A stretch of 64,000 bases of DNA, taken from NCBI RefSeq assembly GCF_002897295.1, contig NZ_BEXF01000004.1:186001-250000 (forward strand), written 5' to 3'. The translations under genes and the position numbers were made by a program. The DNA is from Brevibacillus reuszeri. Lineage in GTDB: Bacteria > Bacillota > Bacilli > Brevibacillales > Brevibacillaceae. Shown here in pieces: positions 36,454 through 46,010 of the stretch (position 1 is its first letter; each line of letters begins with the position of its first letter). The notes beneath the pieces were generated by a model that saw nothing but the letters and a program-made list of their open reading frames with translations, had not been told where the DNA came from and made no database searches.

Positions 36454-37674
36454 ATGTCTACAGCTTATTGGATAACCAATGTTCGCTTGGAGAGCGGATA
36501 TCGCAAAGAAAATGACAAAGTAGTTGCTACAGATACAGAGGTCGCACATCTGTTGGTAGAGGATGGTCGCATCGCACAGATCGTCTTTGGTGCCGATGTG
36601 CCGCAGACGGAGCTGCCGACTGAGGATGCACGTGGACTTTTGGCGCTGCCGTCTTTTCGCGATATGCACATCCACATCGATAAAACGTACTACGGAGGTC
36701 CATGGAAAGCGGTCACTCCGGTTAAAAATATTTTGGGACGATTGGAAGAAGAAAGTGATCTAATGCCAAAGCTCTTACCTACAGCGCAGGAGCGTGCGGA
36801 AAAAATGCTGGCATTGCTGCTGTCGGCTGGGTCTACCCAGATTCGTTCGCATTGCAACATCGATCCGTACATCGGTCTGAAAAACCTGGAAGCGACACTG
36901 GCTGCCATCGAAACCTTCAGCGGCAAGCTGCAATGTGAGATTGTCGCATTCCCGCAGCAAGGTCTTCTGCGCAGCAATCAGGTGGAGAACATCCGCCAAG
37001 CGCTGAAAATGGGTGCGACCTACGTCGGTGGGGTCGATCCAGCAACGGTTGACCAAAATATCGAAAAGTCGCTCGCAACTATTTTCGAGCTGGCAGTAGA
37101 AGCGAATGCGCCAATCGACGTTCATTTGCATGACCCGGATCATCTGGGTATTTTCACCTTCAAGCGACTGGCCAAAATGACTGAGGAAGCAGGCTGGCAA
37201 GGACGCGTTACAATCAGCCATGCGAATTCCTTGGGCGATATCAGCCTGGAGGAAGCGGCTGATGTAGCTGAAATGCTGGCTGGGCTTGGCATTTCCATCA
37301 CCTCTACTGTTCCGGTCATTAAACCGACTATTCCGATTCCGCTGTTGCATGAAAAAGGCGTGTCCGTTTCACTCGGGGATGACAGCATTACCGATCACTG
37401 GTCCCCATTCGGTCAGGGAGACAGCCTGGAAAAAGCAGGTCGCTTGGCTGAGCGTTTCCGTTTGCAGGATGAGCGCTCCTTGTCTCAGGCTTTGGGCTTT
37501 ATTACTGGCGGCAAAACACCGCTGGATAAAGAGGGAAAACGCTTGTGGCCAAATGTCGGGGATGAAGCAGACATCGTATTTGTCCATGCATCGTCTGCTG
37601 CAGAGGCTGTCGCTCGCCGCGCGAAGCGTCAGGCAGTCATGTTCCGTGGAAATGTGGTCTCAGGCTCTTTGTAA
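36454..37674 (+). CDS. cytosine deaminase-like amidohydrolase, paralogue 3
   Basis: 406 residues: H72 and H74 in RDMHIHIDKTYYGG, DVHLHDPDHLG, ISHANSLG and GDDSITDHW. Closest by eye to paralogues 2 and 5, sharing GPWKAVTPVKN and SGKLQCEIVAFPQQGLLRS-type blocks. Last gene of the operon; a terminator follows at 37695. GAAAGGA lies before the ATG at a good distance. Confidence 0.87.
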   Translation: MSTAYWITNVRLESGYRKENDKVVATDTEVAHLLVEDGRIAQIVFGADVPQTELPTEDARGLLALPSFRDMHIHIDKTYYGGPWKAVTPVKNILGRLEEESDLMPKLLPTAQERAEKMLALLLSAGSTQIRSHCNIDPYIGLKNLEATLAAIETFSGKLQCEIVAFPQQGLLRSNQVENIRQALKMGATYVGGVDPATVDQNIEKSLATIFELAVEANAPIDVHLHDPDHLGIFTFKRLAKMTEEAGWQGRVTISHANSLGDISLEEAADVAEMLAGLGISITSTVPVIKPTIPIPLLHEKGVSVSLGDDSITDHWSPFGQGDSLEKAGRLAERFRLQDERSLSQALGFITGGKTPLDKEGKRLWPNVGDEADIVFVHASSAAEAVARRAKRQAVMFRGNVVSGSL

Positions 37675-37694
37675 AAGAGTGAGAAGAAAACTTC

Positions 37695-37734
37695 AAAAAA
37701 GAGGCAGAACCTTAGGTGGTTTTGCCTCTTTTTT
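37695..37734 (+). terminator. terminator of the amidohydrolase operon
   Basis: AAAAGAGGCAGAACC and GGTTTTGCCTCTTTTTT stem and T tail. Confidence 0.85.
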
Positions 37735-37759
37735 GCTGCCTGAGCAATATAGTAGCTGT

Positions 37760-38131
37760 CTAGTGATAGGCTCCAAACTTGCGATCCAGATCCTTGGCAA
37801 TCGCCCAACCTGCGGCTTCAATCATTGCAACGCTAATCGTAGGAGCTACAACTTGGCCCAAAATAGGGACGATTTTTGATAATTCTTTCGTTAATGTCTG
37901 AATCGGTTGTTTCAACATTGAATTTTTTAAGGTAGTAATTGCCATAGCTTTCGCGGCTTCTTCCGTCAAACTACCTCCAAACACACTCGCTAAACTCATT
38001 GTCATCGTCGTCATTGCAACGATATCAGCTGCAATTCCAACACCTGGTACTGGAATTAAATTTCCCCCACCCGCTCCAATCGCTGCTGTATGTATAATGG
38101 CATGGCATTTTTTCTCCTGAGCGCTTGTCAT
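37760..38131 (-). CDS. DUF697-like small protein
   Basis: 123 residues. A glycine- and proline-rich hydrophobic segment (AAIGAGGGNLIPVPGVGIAA) followed by an amphipathic region and a second hydrophobic helix pair (IVPILGQVVAPTISVAMIE) resembles DUF697/YcjF-type proteins, which associate with membranes. The start at 38131 has AGAGGGTGA 5-6 bases upstream; a longer in-frame ATG at 38164 has none. Single gene, no functional link to its neighbours visible. Confidence 0.65.
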   Translation of the reverse strand: MTSAQEKKCHAIIHTAAIGAGGGNLIPVPGVGIAADIVAMTTMTMSLASVFGGSLTEEAAKAMAITTLKNSMLKQPIQTLTKELSKIVPILGQVVAPTISVAMIEAAGWAIAKDLDRKFGAYH

Positions 38132-38309
38132 TTCATTCACCCTCTCAAGACCTTGATACGACAATATCTTTTGACATTCGACTAATCCTTTCCAAATTCC
38201 TTTCTTGCTTCCAAGCTGCGAAAATTGAAATCCTGTAAGTTCGCGTTCTTAGAAGAGGGGCAGTTAAAATATGGTAAAATAAACAGAGGAAAGACGGAGG
38301 TGAAAGAAA

Positions 38310-39365
38310 ATGAAACGACTTTTTCTCTTCAGTCTCATTTTTGTCATCTGTTTTATGACTGCTGCTTGTACAAGTAAACCTACAGTTGAGCTAGTTCATG
38401 TGTCCGCAGAGATCTTCACAGACAAATCTATACAAAGGGGCATCATGGATGGAAACAAGGTAATCAAATATGTCCCCCCGACAGTTCTTTCTTACAAATT
38501 TCTCATTAAAAACACGGGCAACCAAAAGATAGGTGATAGAAAGAAGCCGGTCAGGTTCAAACTCGAACCTAGTGATGAGCTCATCTCAGCATTAAGAAAA
38601 ACAGTTGGGTCAAATGCATTGGATTTCGAAAAGATGGATGGTGGCTATAAAGCGGATGGTGAGATTCTGAGCAACGCAGCAGCAGAATATTCCATCTTTT
38701 ATGAATTGGGAACTGAAGAGGACTTAGGGTCTTATCAACAAATTCCACTGTTGCCCCCCAAAGAACAAATGAATGAACTGCAAAGCAAAAAATTTGATGC
38801 CATATTGATTCTTACGGTTGGCGAAGAAGAGTTCGCTCGTTTTGACTTACGGACATATGCGAAAGGATTGCCACAGGAGGTCCAGCAGAAAATGGAACAG
38901 GAACTGGGAATCAACATGGTCGTTCCTGTGTTGGATCATTATCAGGTTAAATTTGCTGAGCTTGTGTATCCTCCCATCGTAAATAATGAAGTGATAGGTG
39001 ATCGGCGGGTCGCAACGATCGTCTATACGGATCAAAAAGGACCACTCATCGAATTGACCAACGAGCAGAAGGAGCACCTCGAAAAACAGCAGAGAAGGAA
39101 ATTTTATTACGGAGAGTATGAAGGCAAGCCATTGATCAGAATGGAGATCAGCAACGAGAAAAATTCGCTTGCTAATGCGAAGGTTCAACAAATTGAAGGC
39201 GTAGAGGTCGAGTATTCTTTTAAAGAAGTCGAATCAGGGAAATACTGCTTCTATTCCTTTCATGTCGGTAAGGCTTCATACTTCATCACCTTTCAACTAA
39301 ACGATAGCTTTACAGAAAAAGATGCTGTCGATTTTATTCGGCGTATTCTTAACAGTCAGAAGTAA
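38310..39365 (+). CDS. lipoprotein of unknown function
   Basis: 351 residues with a lipobox ending FMTAAC (Cys near 20). The mature N-terminal half looks like an immunoglobulin-like beta domain (TVLSYKFLIKNTGNQKIGD, then EYSIFYELG), the C-terminal half is charged and unrecognised. GACGGAGGTG lies before the ATG. It is 34 bp from the following DinB gene and may be co-transcribed with it. Confidence 0.75.
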   Translation: MKRLFLFSLIFVICFMTAACTSKPTVELVHVSAEIFTDKSIQRGIMDGNKVIKYVPPTVLSYKFLIKNTGNQKIGDRKKPVRFKLEPSDELISALRKTVGSNALDFEKMDGGYKADGEILSNAAAEYSIFYELGTEEDLGSYQQIPLLPPKEQMNELQSKKFDAILILTVGEEEFARFDLRTYAKGLPQEVQQKMEQELGINMVVPVLDHYQVKFAELVYPPIVNNEVIGDRRVATIVYTDQKGPLIELTNEQKEHLEKQQRRKFYYGEYEGKPLIRMEISNEKNSLANAKVQQIEGVEVEYSFKEVESGKYCFYSFHVGKASYFITFQLNDSFTEKDAVDFIRRILNSQK

Positions 39366-39399
39366 ATTTCATATTGAGTTAAATTTAAGGAGGAACGAA

Positions 39400-39864
39400 A
39401 TGGATACATGGATTGAAGAGTACAGCCGAGGATACATAATGCTGCTGGAAGCCATCGAGGGGTTGAATGAAGAGGAGCTTCGGTTCAAGCCTGCACCGGA
39501 CAAATGGAGTATCCACCAAATTCTTATTCATGTAACAGATTCCGAGATCTTGTCGACACATCGGATGAGAAAAGTCCTGGCGGAGAAAGAGGCGTTTCTG
39601 TATTCGTTTGACCAGAACTCATGGGTGAATGAACTCGGGTATGATCAGCTGGATCGCGAGGAGCATCTACTTCTCTTCCAATCGCTCCGCAACAGTATGC
39701 TGCCCATTTTGAACAATCTGACCGCACAGCAAGCCGAGCGGGTAGGGGTGTATCCCGATGGAGCGCGGTTTACTTTCAAAGAGTTGCTGGAGTATCGCGT
39801 CCAGCATGTGCGTGATCACATTGCCCAGATTGAGCGGGTAAGGGAGGCGTATCGGCAGAAATAG
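39400..39864 (+). CDS. DinB family protein
   Basis: 154-residue four-helix-bundle protein, putative metal-dependent transferase or thiol-related enzyme. LRFKPAPDKWSIHQILIHVTDSE carries the first conserved His and VQHVRDHIAQIERV the last two, forming the usual metal triad. The start at 39400 follows AAGGAGGAACG; the frame extends upstream into the lipoprotein gene without a start signal. Confidence 0.88.
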   Translation: MDTWIEEYSRGYIMLLEAIEGLNEEELRFKPAPDKWSIHQILIHVTDSEILSTHRMRKVLAEKEAFLYSFDQNSWVNELGYDQLDREEHLLLFQSLRNSMLPILNNLTAQQAERVGVYPDGARFTFKELLEYRVQHVRDHIAQIERVREAYRQK

Positions 39865-39908
39865 CTACGCTCTTGCTGCAAGATTTTATCTATTTTCCGC
39901 ACAAGTAC

Positions 39909-39933
39909 AAAAAAGGCTTCGCCAAAAATCGGC
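39909..39933 (-). terminator. terminator of minus-strand amidohydrolase gene
   Basis: GGCTTCGCC and GGCGAAGCC stem; on the minus strand it is followed by T6. Confidence 0.85.
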
Positions 39934-39949
39934 GAAGCCAACTATCCTA

Positions 39950-41194
39950 CTACTCTTTATTTCCATCCATTCTATCAAGTGCCCCGTGAACGATTTTCCC
40001 TTTGAACATGACCGCAGCACGTCTGGATCTTCTGGCCACAGCCTCAGCGGAGCAGGAGCTTTCGGCAAAAACAATGCTCGCCTCATCGCCAACCTTCGGC
40101 CAAGCACGGTTTCCTTCCTTATCCAGAGTCGTTTTCCCTCCCGTAATAAAGAACAAGGACTGAACGAGAGAGCGCTCGTCTACCCAGCGATAGCGCTCGA
40201 CGAGTCGATTCAGCTTCTCCAGCATGTCACCTGTTCCGTACGGTGACCAGGAGTCGTAGAAGCCATCGTAGCCGAGTGCGACACGTACACCTTTTTCATG
40301 CAGGATTGGGACAGGTGGCATCGCCCGGTTGATCGGAACGGTCGTCATGATCATCGCGCCTAGACGAGACAAACGCTCTGCCATTTCCGTGCTTTCTTCC
40401 ACAGAGACATCGCCGAGTGCAAATGCATGACTGATCGCCATCCGATTCTGCCAGCCAGCTTCCTCTGTCAAATCGAGAATGCGCTTGATCGTATAAAAGC
40501 CGAGTGTGCCCGGATCGTGCAAGTGAATATCAACATCGGCATTGGCTTCTACTGCAATGTCCATCATTTCGCGCAGGGAGCCTTCCAGTTCGTTGTCGAT
40601 CCCGGCTGGGTCGAGACCTCCGACCAGTGTTGCGCCTTCCTTCATCGCTTGTCTCATCAAGGAGCTGGCTTGTGTGCGCAATAAGCCTTGCTGCGGGAAC
40701 GCCACGATCTCATAGGTCATCCGATCACTGTAATTCTCCAGTGCGGTGCGGACCCCTTCCAGGTTTTTCAGCCCGATGTACGGATCGATATTGACGTGGG
40801 TTCTGACATGTGTGGCACCGCCTTGAAGCAGCCATTGCAGCATGGCTTCAGCTCGCTGAGTGGTCGTCCCTGTTATGGCAGGCATTTCTGTTGCTTCGAA
40901 TTCCAGGCGATCGATCAGCTTTTTCGGAGGGAGACAAGACTTCCATGTAGCGCCTGCATACGTTTTATCCAGGTGATTATGCTTCTCCACAAAAGAGGGA
41001 AGGGCGAGCAGCCCTTTTGCGTCTTCAGTGGGTAGAGTCGTGTCCAGTGGCTCATTAGCGGATGCGATTTGCATGATTTTTCCGTCTTCAATGCGGAGAT
41101 GACAGATTTCGGATAGCGTATGAACGACTCCATCATGTCCAGTCTCAAATCCGCTGTCCAAACGAACATTGGTTAACCAGAAAGCGTGACTCAC
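39950..41194 (-). CDS. cytosine deaminase-like amidohydrolase, paralogue 4
   Basis: 414 residues: H72 and H74 in VEKHNHLDKTYAG, DIHLHDPGTLG, ISHAFALG and GYDGFYDSW. Closest by eye to paralogue 1 (shared FWLTNVRLDSG, FVEKH and FALGDV blocks). Monocistronic and driven by a tandem-repeat promoter at 41329-41267 on its own strand. It is divergent from the chlorohydrolase-like gene, which has an equivalent promoter, so the pair is expected to be induced together. Confidence 0.87.
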   Translation of the reverse strand: MSHAFWLTNVRLDSGFETGHDGVVHTLSEICHLRIEDGKIMQIASANEPLDTTLPTEDAKGLLALPSFVEKHNHLDKTYAGATWKSCLPPKKLIDRLEFEATEMPAITGTTTQRAEAMLQWLLQGGATHVRTHVNIDPYIGLKNLEGVRTALENYSDRMTYEIVAFPQQGLLRTQASSLMRQAMKEGATLVGGLDPAGIDNELEGSLREMMDIAVEANADVDIHLHDPGTLGFYTIKRILDLTEEAGWQNRMAISHAFALGDVSVEESTEMAERLSRLGAMIMTTVPINRAMPPVPILHEKGVRVALGYDGFYDSWSPYGTGDMLEKLNRLVERYRWVDERSLVQSLFFITGGKTTLDKEGNRAWPKVGDEASIVFAESSCSAEAVARRSRRAAVMFKGKIVHGALDRMDGNKE

Positions 41195-41266
41195 AAAAAA
41201 CCAGTCCCTTCACTTTTACTAGATACGATCTGCTGGTGCTAGTTTACGTCTAGTTGTTCTGAATAA

Positions 41267-41329
41267 ATTGTAGTGAATATTTCGAACAAGCATTTTCAGC
41301 ATCTTTACTTGTTTTTGCATGATCTTTAC
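41267..41329 (-). promoter_or_regulatory. tandem 21-bp repeat promoter, copy 3 (minus strand)
   Basis: Read on the minus strand: GTAAAGATCATGCAAA starting at 41329, GTAAAGATGCTGAAAA starting at 41308 (21 bp later), -10 TACAAT at 41272-41267 (36 bp after the second repeat start). Drives paralogue 4. Confidence 0.85.
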
Positions 41330-41372
41330 GTATTACCAGGAATGTTTCTAGTTTTAGAAAAACAATATCGAT

Positions 41373-41443
41373 GCCTTAGCAAGATGAGCGACCGCGATTA
41401 GCGGAAAGTTTTACCGAGGTAATGCCAGTCGCAACGCTGAGGC
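41373..41443. other. branched stem structure between divergent promoters
   Basis: GCCTTAGC (41373) can pair with GCTGAGGC (41436), enclosing GCGAC with GTCGC, CCGC with GCGG and TTACC with GGTAA, giving a multi-branched fold. It lies upstream of both flanking promoters, so neither would transcribe it. It may be a separate small RNA, a cruciform or a relic. No known RNA family recognised. Confidence 0.4.
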
Positions 41444-41525
41444 ACCTTGTTATGCGTTACGGAATTTTTTAGAAAGGATGCTATTTCAAAGCGGACTCTT
41501 AAAATTTCCTAACGTTCTTAAAGTA

Positions 41526-41588
41526 GTAAAGATTGTGCAAATAGATGTAAAGCAATTGAAACTTATTTTACAGAATATTTCCTATAAT
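41526..41588 (+). promoter_or_regulatory. tandem 21-bp repeat promoter, copy 4
   Basis: GTAAAGATTGTGCAAA at 41526 and GTAAAGCAATTGAAAC at 41547, -10 TATAAT at 41583-41588 (36 bp after the second repeat start). The stretch from AAACTTAT to TATAAT closely resembles copy 1. Drives the chlorohydrolase-like gene. Confidence 0.85.
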
Positions 41589-41667
41589 GGGGGAGGATTC
41601 AAAGAAATTGGACTGGAAGAGGACGGGAAGTACGGATAATCTCAAAATGCGATGAGGGAGGTAGCAC

Positions 41668-43137
41668 ATGAAAAAGAAAATAACGGCTAAATATGTGATC
41701 GGCTTCGATGGAGAGGACCACATCATTATTCGCGATGGTGAGGTCGTATACGAGAATGATACGATTTTGTTCGTGGGTCATGACTATGCTGGGGAAGTTG
41801 ACGAAGTAATCGATGCGGGAAATGCGGTGGTCAGCCCGGGCTTTATCGATTTGAATGCACTAGGTGACATTGACCATGACGTGGTTCATCTGGAAGCGGC
41901 AGCAGGCAAAAACAAGAATCTGCTCTGGTCAGAGGACTACTACCGCAAAGGCTATCATGAAGTGATGACGCCAGAGGAAGAGGCGTTCAAATCACTATTT
42001 GCTTACAGCCAGCTGATTTTGAATGGGGTAACGACAGCGATGCCGATCACGTCGGTCTTTTACAAGCGCTGGGCAGAAACGTATGAAGAGCTTGCAGCCG
42101 CTGCCGATCATGCGGGACGACTGGGTCTGCGTATGTACATGGGGCCAAGCTACCAATCCGGTATGCGCGTGGTCAAGGCGAATGGCGAAATCGAGGTGCT
42201 CTGGAATGAAGCAGAGGGCGGGGCAGGCTTGGAGCGCGCAGTGCAGTTTGTCAAAGATTTTGATGGTGCGCACAACGGTTTGATTCGCGGGATGCTTGCA
42301 CCAGAGCGCATCGAGACGCAGACGCCGGACAACCTCATTAACACCAAGCGCTACAGCAATGAACTAGGTTGCCCAATTCGTTTGCATGCGGCACAAGGCA
42401 GCTATGAGTACAATGAAATGTATCGTCGCCATAACAAATCACCGGTGCAATTTTTGCACAGCATCGGCTTTCTCGGAAAGAAAACAGCTATTCCGCATGC
42501 ACACTTTATCCCTGGCTACAGCGAAGCGACGATCGGGGAAGGCGACGATCTCGCATTGCTTCAGGAAACAGGAACGACGGTCATTCACTGTCCGCTTGTG
42601 ATTGGACGCCACGGTTCTGCTCTAGAATCATTTGCCCGTTATAAAAGAAACGGAATCAATATTGCGATCGGAACAGATACGTTCCCGCCTGATTTCATCC
42701 AAAACATTCGGACAGCCAGCATGTTCTCCCGCTTGCAGGAAGGCGATGTAGCTGATTCAAGCTACGCAGATATTTATCGGGCAGCAACACTCGGTGGAGC
42801 GCGTTTCCTGGGCCGTGACGATCTGGGAAGACTGGCACCTGGTGCCAAAGCAGATATTATCGCGATTGATCTGGACGGCTTCCACATGGGTACGATTGAT
42901 GATCCAATTCGCTCGCTCATTATGTCCGGCTCAGGTCGTGATGTAAAGCTTTCGATTATCGCAGGTCGTACAGTCATGAAGGACCGCGAGCTGCCAGGTG
43001 TAGATCTGGAGGAAATAAAAGCCAAAGGACAGCGCTATTTTGATAAAATGCGCCTGGGCTATGTAGAAAGAGACTATCAACAGCTCGGAGCAGAAGAGCT
43101 GTTCACACCTTCTTTCCGTGTTGTAAAAAAAGGATAA
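41668..43137 (+). CDS. chlorohydrolase-like amidohydrolase lacking the N-terminal HxH
   Basis: 489 residues of the amidohydrolase superfamily (TrzN/AtzA/guanine-deaminase side). The C-terminal barrel motifs are present: IRLHAAQG (His), IPHAHFI (His), GTDTFPPDF (Asp), and the composite-domain ending LAPGAKADIIAIDLDGFHMG. The strand-1 motif, normally GxxxxHxH, reads PGFIDLNALGDIDHDVVH, with Asn-Ala-Leu in place of the two His. Either this subgroup uses a one-metal site formed by the later His/Asp, or the following DIDHD supplies ligands. Driven by promoter copy 4; GGGAGGTAG precedes the ATG. A terminator follows. Confidence 0.82.
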   Translation: MKKKITAKYVIGFDGEDHIIIRDGEVVYENDTILFVGHDYAGEVDEVIDAGNAVVSPGFIDLNALGDIDHDVVHLEAAAGKNKNLLWSEDYYRKGYHEVMTPEEEAFKSLFAYSQLILNGVTTAMPITSVFYKRWAETYEELAAAADHAGRLGLRMYMGPSYQSGMRVVKANGEIEVLWNEAEGGAGLERAVQFVKDFDGAHNGLIRGMLAPERIETQTPDNLINTKRYSNELGCPIRLHAAQGSYEYNEMYRRHNKSPVQFLHSIGFLGKKTAIPHAHFIPGYSEATIGEGDDLALLQETGTTVIHCPLVIGRHGSALESFARYKRNGINIAIGTDTFPPDFIQNIRTASMFSRLQEGDVADSSYADIYRAATLGGARFLGRDDLGRLAPGAKADIIAIDLDGFHMGTIDDPIRSLIMSGSGRDVKLSIIAGRTVMKDRELPGVDLEEIKAKGQRYFDKMRLGYVERDYQQLGAEELFTPSFRVVKKG

Positions 43138-43154
43138 GCCAGCAGTAAAAAGGT

Positions 43155-43195
43155 AAAGGCACAATCTGACTGTACGTAGCAGATTGTGCCTTTTG
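43155..43195. terminator. bidirectional terminator
   Basis: AAAGGCACAATCTG and CAGATTGTGCCTTTT stem between convergent genes. Confidence 0.9.
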
Positions 43196-43208
43196 TTGTT
43201 CTTTCGTT

Positions 43209-44633
43209 CTATAATTTCGTAACTAATAGACTGAGCTTTTCTGCCATGCTCGCCAGCTCTTCTGTAGCAGAAGCCGTTTCTTGTGTACTCGCAGAGGTTT
43301 GCTCCGTTACAGCAGCAATGTTTTGGGACGATTGCAAAATATCATTTGTTTGAGCAGACTGTTCTTCACAGCTTGCAGCGACCTCCGTAATTCGCTCAGC
43401 AGACTCATTTACATATTGAATGATTTCGGTAAAGGAATCGCCTGCCTTGGCAATCAATTCATTGCCTGAGCGTACTGTTTCCACTGCGTCCTGCGTGCTT
43501 TCCTGCATCGTATGCACGAGCTGGATGATTCCTTTTGTCGCTTCTCCGCTCTGGTTTGCCAATTTCCCTACAGAGTCTGCCACGACCGCAAAGCCTCGAC
43601 CATGCTCACCCGCTCGCGCTGCCTCGATCGATGCGTTTAGTGCCAGCAGCTTGGTTTGATCTGCAATGTCTTTAATCGTCGTGACGATCAAGTCAATCTG
43701 CTTGGAATTATCCAATAGATGATGTACTTTATTCGAAATGTCCTGCATACCGACGAGAGCATTGCTCATCATTTTTCCGCCGTTCTCTGCAATGACAGAC
43801 GTCCGATTTACCAATGTGCTCGTCTCTTCGATATTGGAGGCGATTTGTCCGATGGCTTTATCCATTTGGTCAATCATCTCAGAAATGCTGTTGACCATGT
43901 TCGTTTGATGATGGGTACCCGTCGCCACCTCTTGAACACTCGCCGAAATTTCCTCGGATGATGTGGCAACTGTTTGCGATGAAGCATTAATGCTGTCTGC
44001 TACACTACGGATGTCGCGGAAAATGATGAATGCTAATACGATTCCGGCTATGATCGCGATAGCTATGACGATGCTAATGCTCAGTAATGCGTTTTGATAA
44101 ATTTCTACGGACTCCGTCGTTTCTTGTGTCGCGCCTGTACTATTTAAATCCTTGAGCTTGATCAGCACCTGCTGCGACTCTTCCCATACCGGGATGGCTT
44201 GCTTAATGGCGACGATTGTCTTTTGCTGGTCGTTGCCTTTTGCTATCTCGACGATTTGAGGCAACTCTTTTTCAAATTCCTGCCACAATTGTTGAAAATC
44301 ATTGAAAAGCTGTCTTTCTTCGTCAGTGGCGATGAGCTTTTCGTAGCTTTGAGTAGCTTTCTGAATTCGATCGAGGAGCACTTGTATTTGAGAGTCCAGT
44401 TTGGCGATTTCTTTATCGTCTGTTTCCAGACCGATCTGGTTAAGCAATCGTGGTACATTTGTGCCCAGTGCATTCGTCTCTCCTACCAGTGCTAGGCTGG
44501 GTACCCAATTGTCTTTGATTTCTGTAGACTGATCGCCCATTTTTTTCATTTGAAAAATGGAGATGCCTCCGATGATAAGAAGTAAAACTAAAAGCCCTAT
44601 AAATCCGTACAAGACCTTCTTTTTGATAGTCAC
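43209..44633 (-). CDS. methyl-accepting chemotaxis protein
   Basis: 474-residue chemoreceptor: N-terminal membrane helix (about 8-28), a periplasm-side four-helix bundle (4HB_MCP-like, [16 protein letters not shown] onward), second membrane helix (about 180-202), and a cytoplasmic signalling domain with the tip [20 protein letters not shown] and [18 protein letters not shown]. No clear HAMP domain separates the membrane from the coiled coil, and the cytoplasmic part is short. Its place beside the uptake/amidohydrolase cluster may be coincidental; it has no tandem-repeat promoter. Confidence 0.9.
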   Translation of the reverse strand: MTIKKKVLYGFIGLLVLLLIIGGISIFQMKKMGDQSTEIKDNWVPSLALVGETNALGTNVPRLLNQIGLETDDKEIAKLDSQIQVLLDRIQKATQSYEKLIATDEERQLFNDFQQLWQEFEKELPQIVEIAKGNDQQKTIVAIKQAIPVWEESQQVLIKLKDLNSTGATQETTESVEIYQNALLSISIVIAIAIIAGIVLAFIIFRDIRSVADSINASSQTVATSSEEISASVQEVATGTHHQTNMVNSISEMIDQMDKAIGQIASNIEETSTLVNRTSVIAENGGKMMSNALVGMQDISNKVHHLLDNSKQIDLIVTTIKDIADQTKLLALNASIEAARAGEHGRGFAVVADSVGKLANQSGEATKGIIQLVHTMQESTQDAVETVRSGNELIAKAGDSFTEIIQYVNESAERITEVAASCEEQSAQTNDILQSSQNIAAVTEQTSASTQETASATEELASMAEKLSLLVTKL

Positions 44634-44760
44634 GGTAATTTCCCCCAGGTTGATTTGGCATTCTGCTGAAGGTTAAATACCCTCAATCCGGGGAGTTAAA
44701 ACTTGATAAATATTTCCATTCGGAGTTAAAAGTTGTTAGTTATTTGCATCAGGATCAGTA

Positions 44761-45558
44761 CTAACTCCGCATATATCCACCCTCGGAATGAATCACCTGC
44801 CCCGTAATCCAAGCTGCCTCCTCACTTGCAAGAAAAGCAACCAACCGTGCGGCATCCTCTGGCAAACCGATCCGTCCAAACGGGCTTTTTGTCAAAAGGT
44901 ATTGCTTGATTTCCTCCGACATCCAGCCTGTATCGGTGGGACCAGGATTGACGGCATTCACAGTTATTCCAATCGGGGCGACCTCTGCAGACAGTGTCAG
45001 TGTGAGTGCTTCGACTGCGCCTTTGGTTGCTGCATAAGCGATCTCGCCTGGCATTGGACCTTTTGCTTGACCGGAAGTCAGGTTGATAATTCTGCCTCCC
45101 GAGCCTTTGGAGAAACGGCGGGCAAACTCAACGCTAAGCATGGTCGTCGCACGTACATTGATCGCATAATGACTGTCGAGGCTTGTGCTGTCCAATACCG
45201 CATAACCGTCATTTGTGGAGAAGCAGGCATTGTTAACCAAAATGCAGGGGTCGCCTAGCTTCCTTTTCACTTCATCCAGCACAGCGAGATAGGCATCAGG
45301 TGTCGATAAATCCACTTCCAAGCACTCGCAGCGCACACCTCGATGCCGTAGTTCCTCTTGTAGCTGTTGCGGATCACCCAGATCAATTCCCCAAGGCATA
45401 GATTGATCGTACTTGCTCCAGTATGTGAAGAAAATATCAACTCCGTCTTGAGCTAGAGCGCGACAGATGGCTGCACCGATTCCCTGCGTCCTACTTGCTC
45501 CTGTAATGATGGCGATTTTGTTGGACTTCGTTTCGAAAAGCTGTTTGTGAACGGTCAT
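44761..45558 (-). CDS. short-chain dehydrogenase/reductase (SDR)
   Basis: 265 residues, classical SDR fold with an unusual cofactor loop: IITGASRTQGIGAAICRAL (a TGxxxxxxGIG-type variant with two extra residues). NNACFSTN is the NNAG-type motif, catalytic Ser lies in NLTSGQAKG, and YAATKGAVEAL is the YxxxK motif. The C-terminus HSEGGYMRS resembles FabG-like enzymes. Start at 45558 with GGGAGG upstream; the frame upstream to 45735 shows no start signal. Substrate unknown. Confidence 0.88.
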   Translation of the reverse strand: MTVHKQLFETKSNKIAIITGASRTQGIGAAICRALAQDGVDIFFTYWSKYDQSMPWGIDLGDPQQLQEELRHRGVRCECLEVDLSTPDAYLAVLDEVKRKLGDPCILVNNACFSTNDGYAVLDSTSLDSHYAINVRATTMLSVEFARRFSKGSGGRIINLTSGQAKGPMPGEIAYAATKGAVEALTLTLSAEVAPIGITVNAVNPGPTDTGWMSEEIKQYLLTKSPFGRIGLPEDAARLVAFLASEEAAWITGQVIHSEGGYMRS

Positions 45559-45604
45559 ATGTACCTCCCAAAATAGTGGTGGTGATGAAGCGTGGGAGAG
45601 AATG

Positions 45605-45808
45605 TTAAGAGACGGGTGTAAGAAATAAGTGTCCGAAAAGGAAGTAGGAAAAGAGAAGGATAAAGCAAATACCAGATACAATAAAATTCCATTTCTTTTG
45701 CTTGAATAAGCCAAGGAGCAGGCACGTAAACCCAACCGTCCCTAGTAGAAATGGAATGATACTCAACCACAGATTATTGATGATGATGCTGTCACCCACT
45801 CTGTACAC
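45605..45808 (-). CDS. small two-helix membrane protein
   Basis: 67 residues starting at GTG 45808 with AGGAGGG 5 bases upstream, a better start than the TTG at 45886. Two hydrophobic segments (LWLSIIPFLLGTVGFTCLLLG and FIVSGICFILLFSYFLFGH) separated by KQKKW. Function unknown; it lies just upstream of the SDR gene on the same strand. Confidence 0.55.
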   Translation of the reverse strand: MYRVGDSIIINNLWLSIIPFLLGTVGFTCLLLGLFKQKKWNFIVSGICFILLFSYFLFGHLFLTPVS

Positions 45809-45968
45809 AAAGATCCCTCCTACACAATGAATGGATGTAATGACGTTGTGCGATGTGTAAAAAGCGCCGTTCTTCGCGATTGACAAGCAAAACCGATCGG
45901 GTTGTTACTACACTAGCATAGCATGAGCGAAACGGGGGAAAACAATTTTTTGAATGTTTGTGAACAAC

Positions 45969-45998
45969 AAGAAGCTGCTGGAAATCAAGCAGCTTCTT
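45969..45998 (-). terminator. terminator after second LysR gene
   Basis: AAGAAGCTGCT and AGCAGCTTCTT perfect stem just past the LysR stop. T tract weak on the minus strand. Confidence 0.6.
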
Positions 45999-46010
45999 TT
46001 CTGATTACAC

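Noticed and set aside
41373..41443. Riboswitch controlling the chlorohydrolase-like gene
   Set aside because: It lies upstream of the inferred -10 box at 41583, so it would not be in the leader transcript; no known consensus matched.
45886..45886. TTG 45886 as start of the small membrane protein
   Set aside because: No ribosome site there, whereas GTG 45808 has a strong AGGAGGG site.
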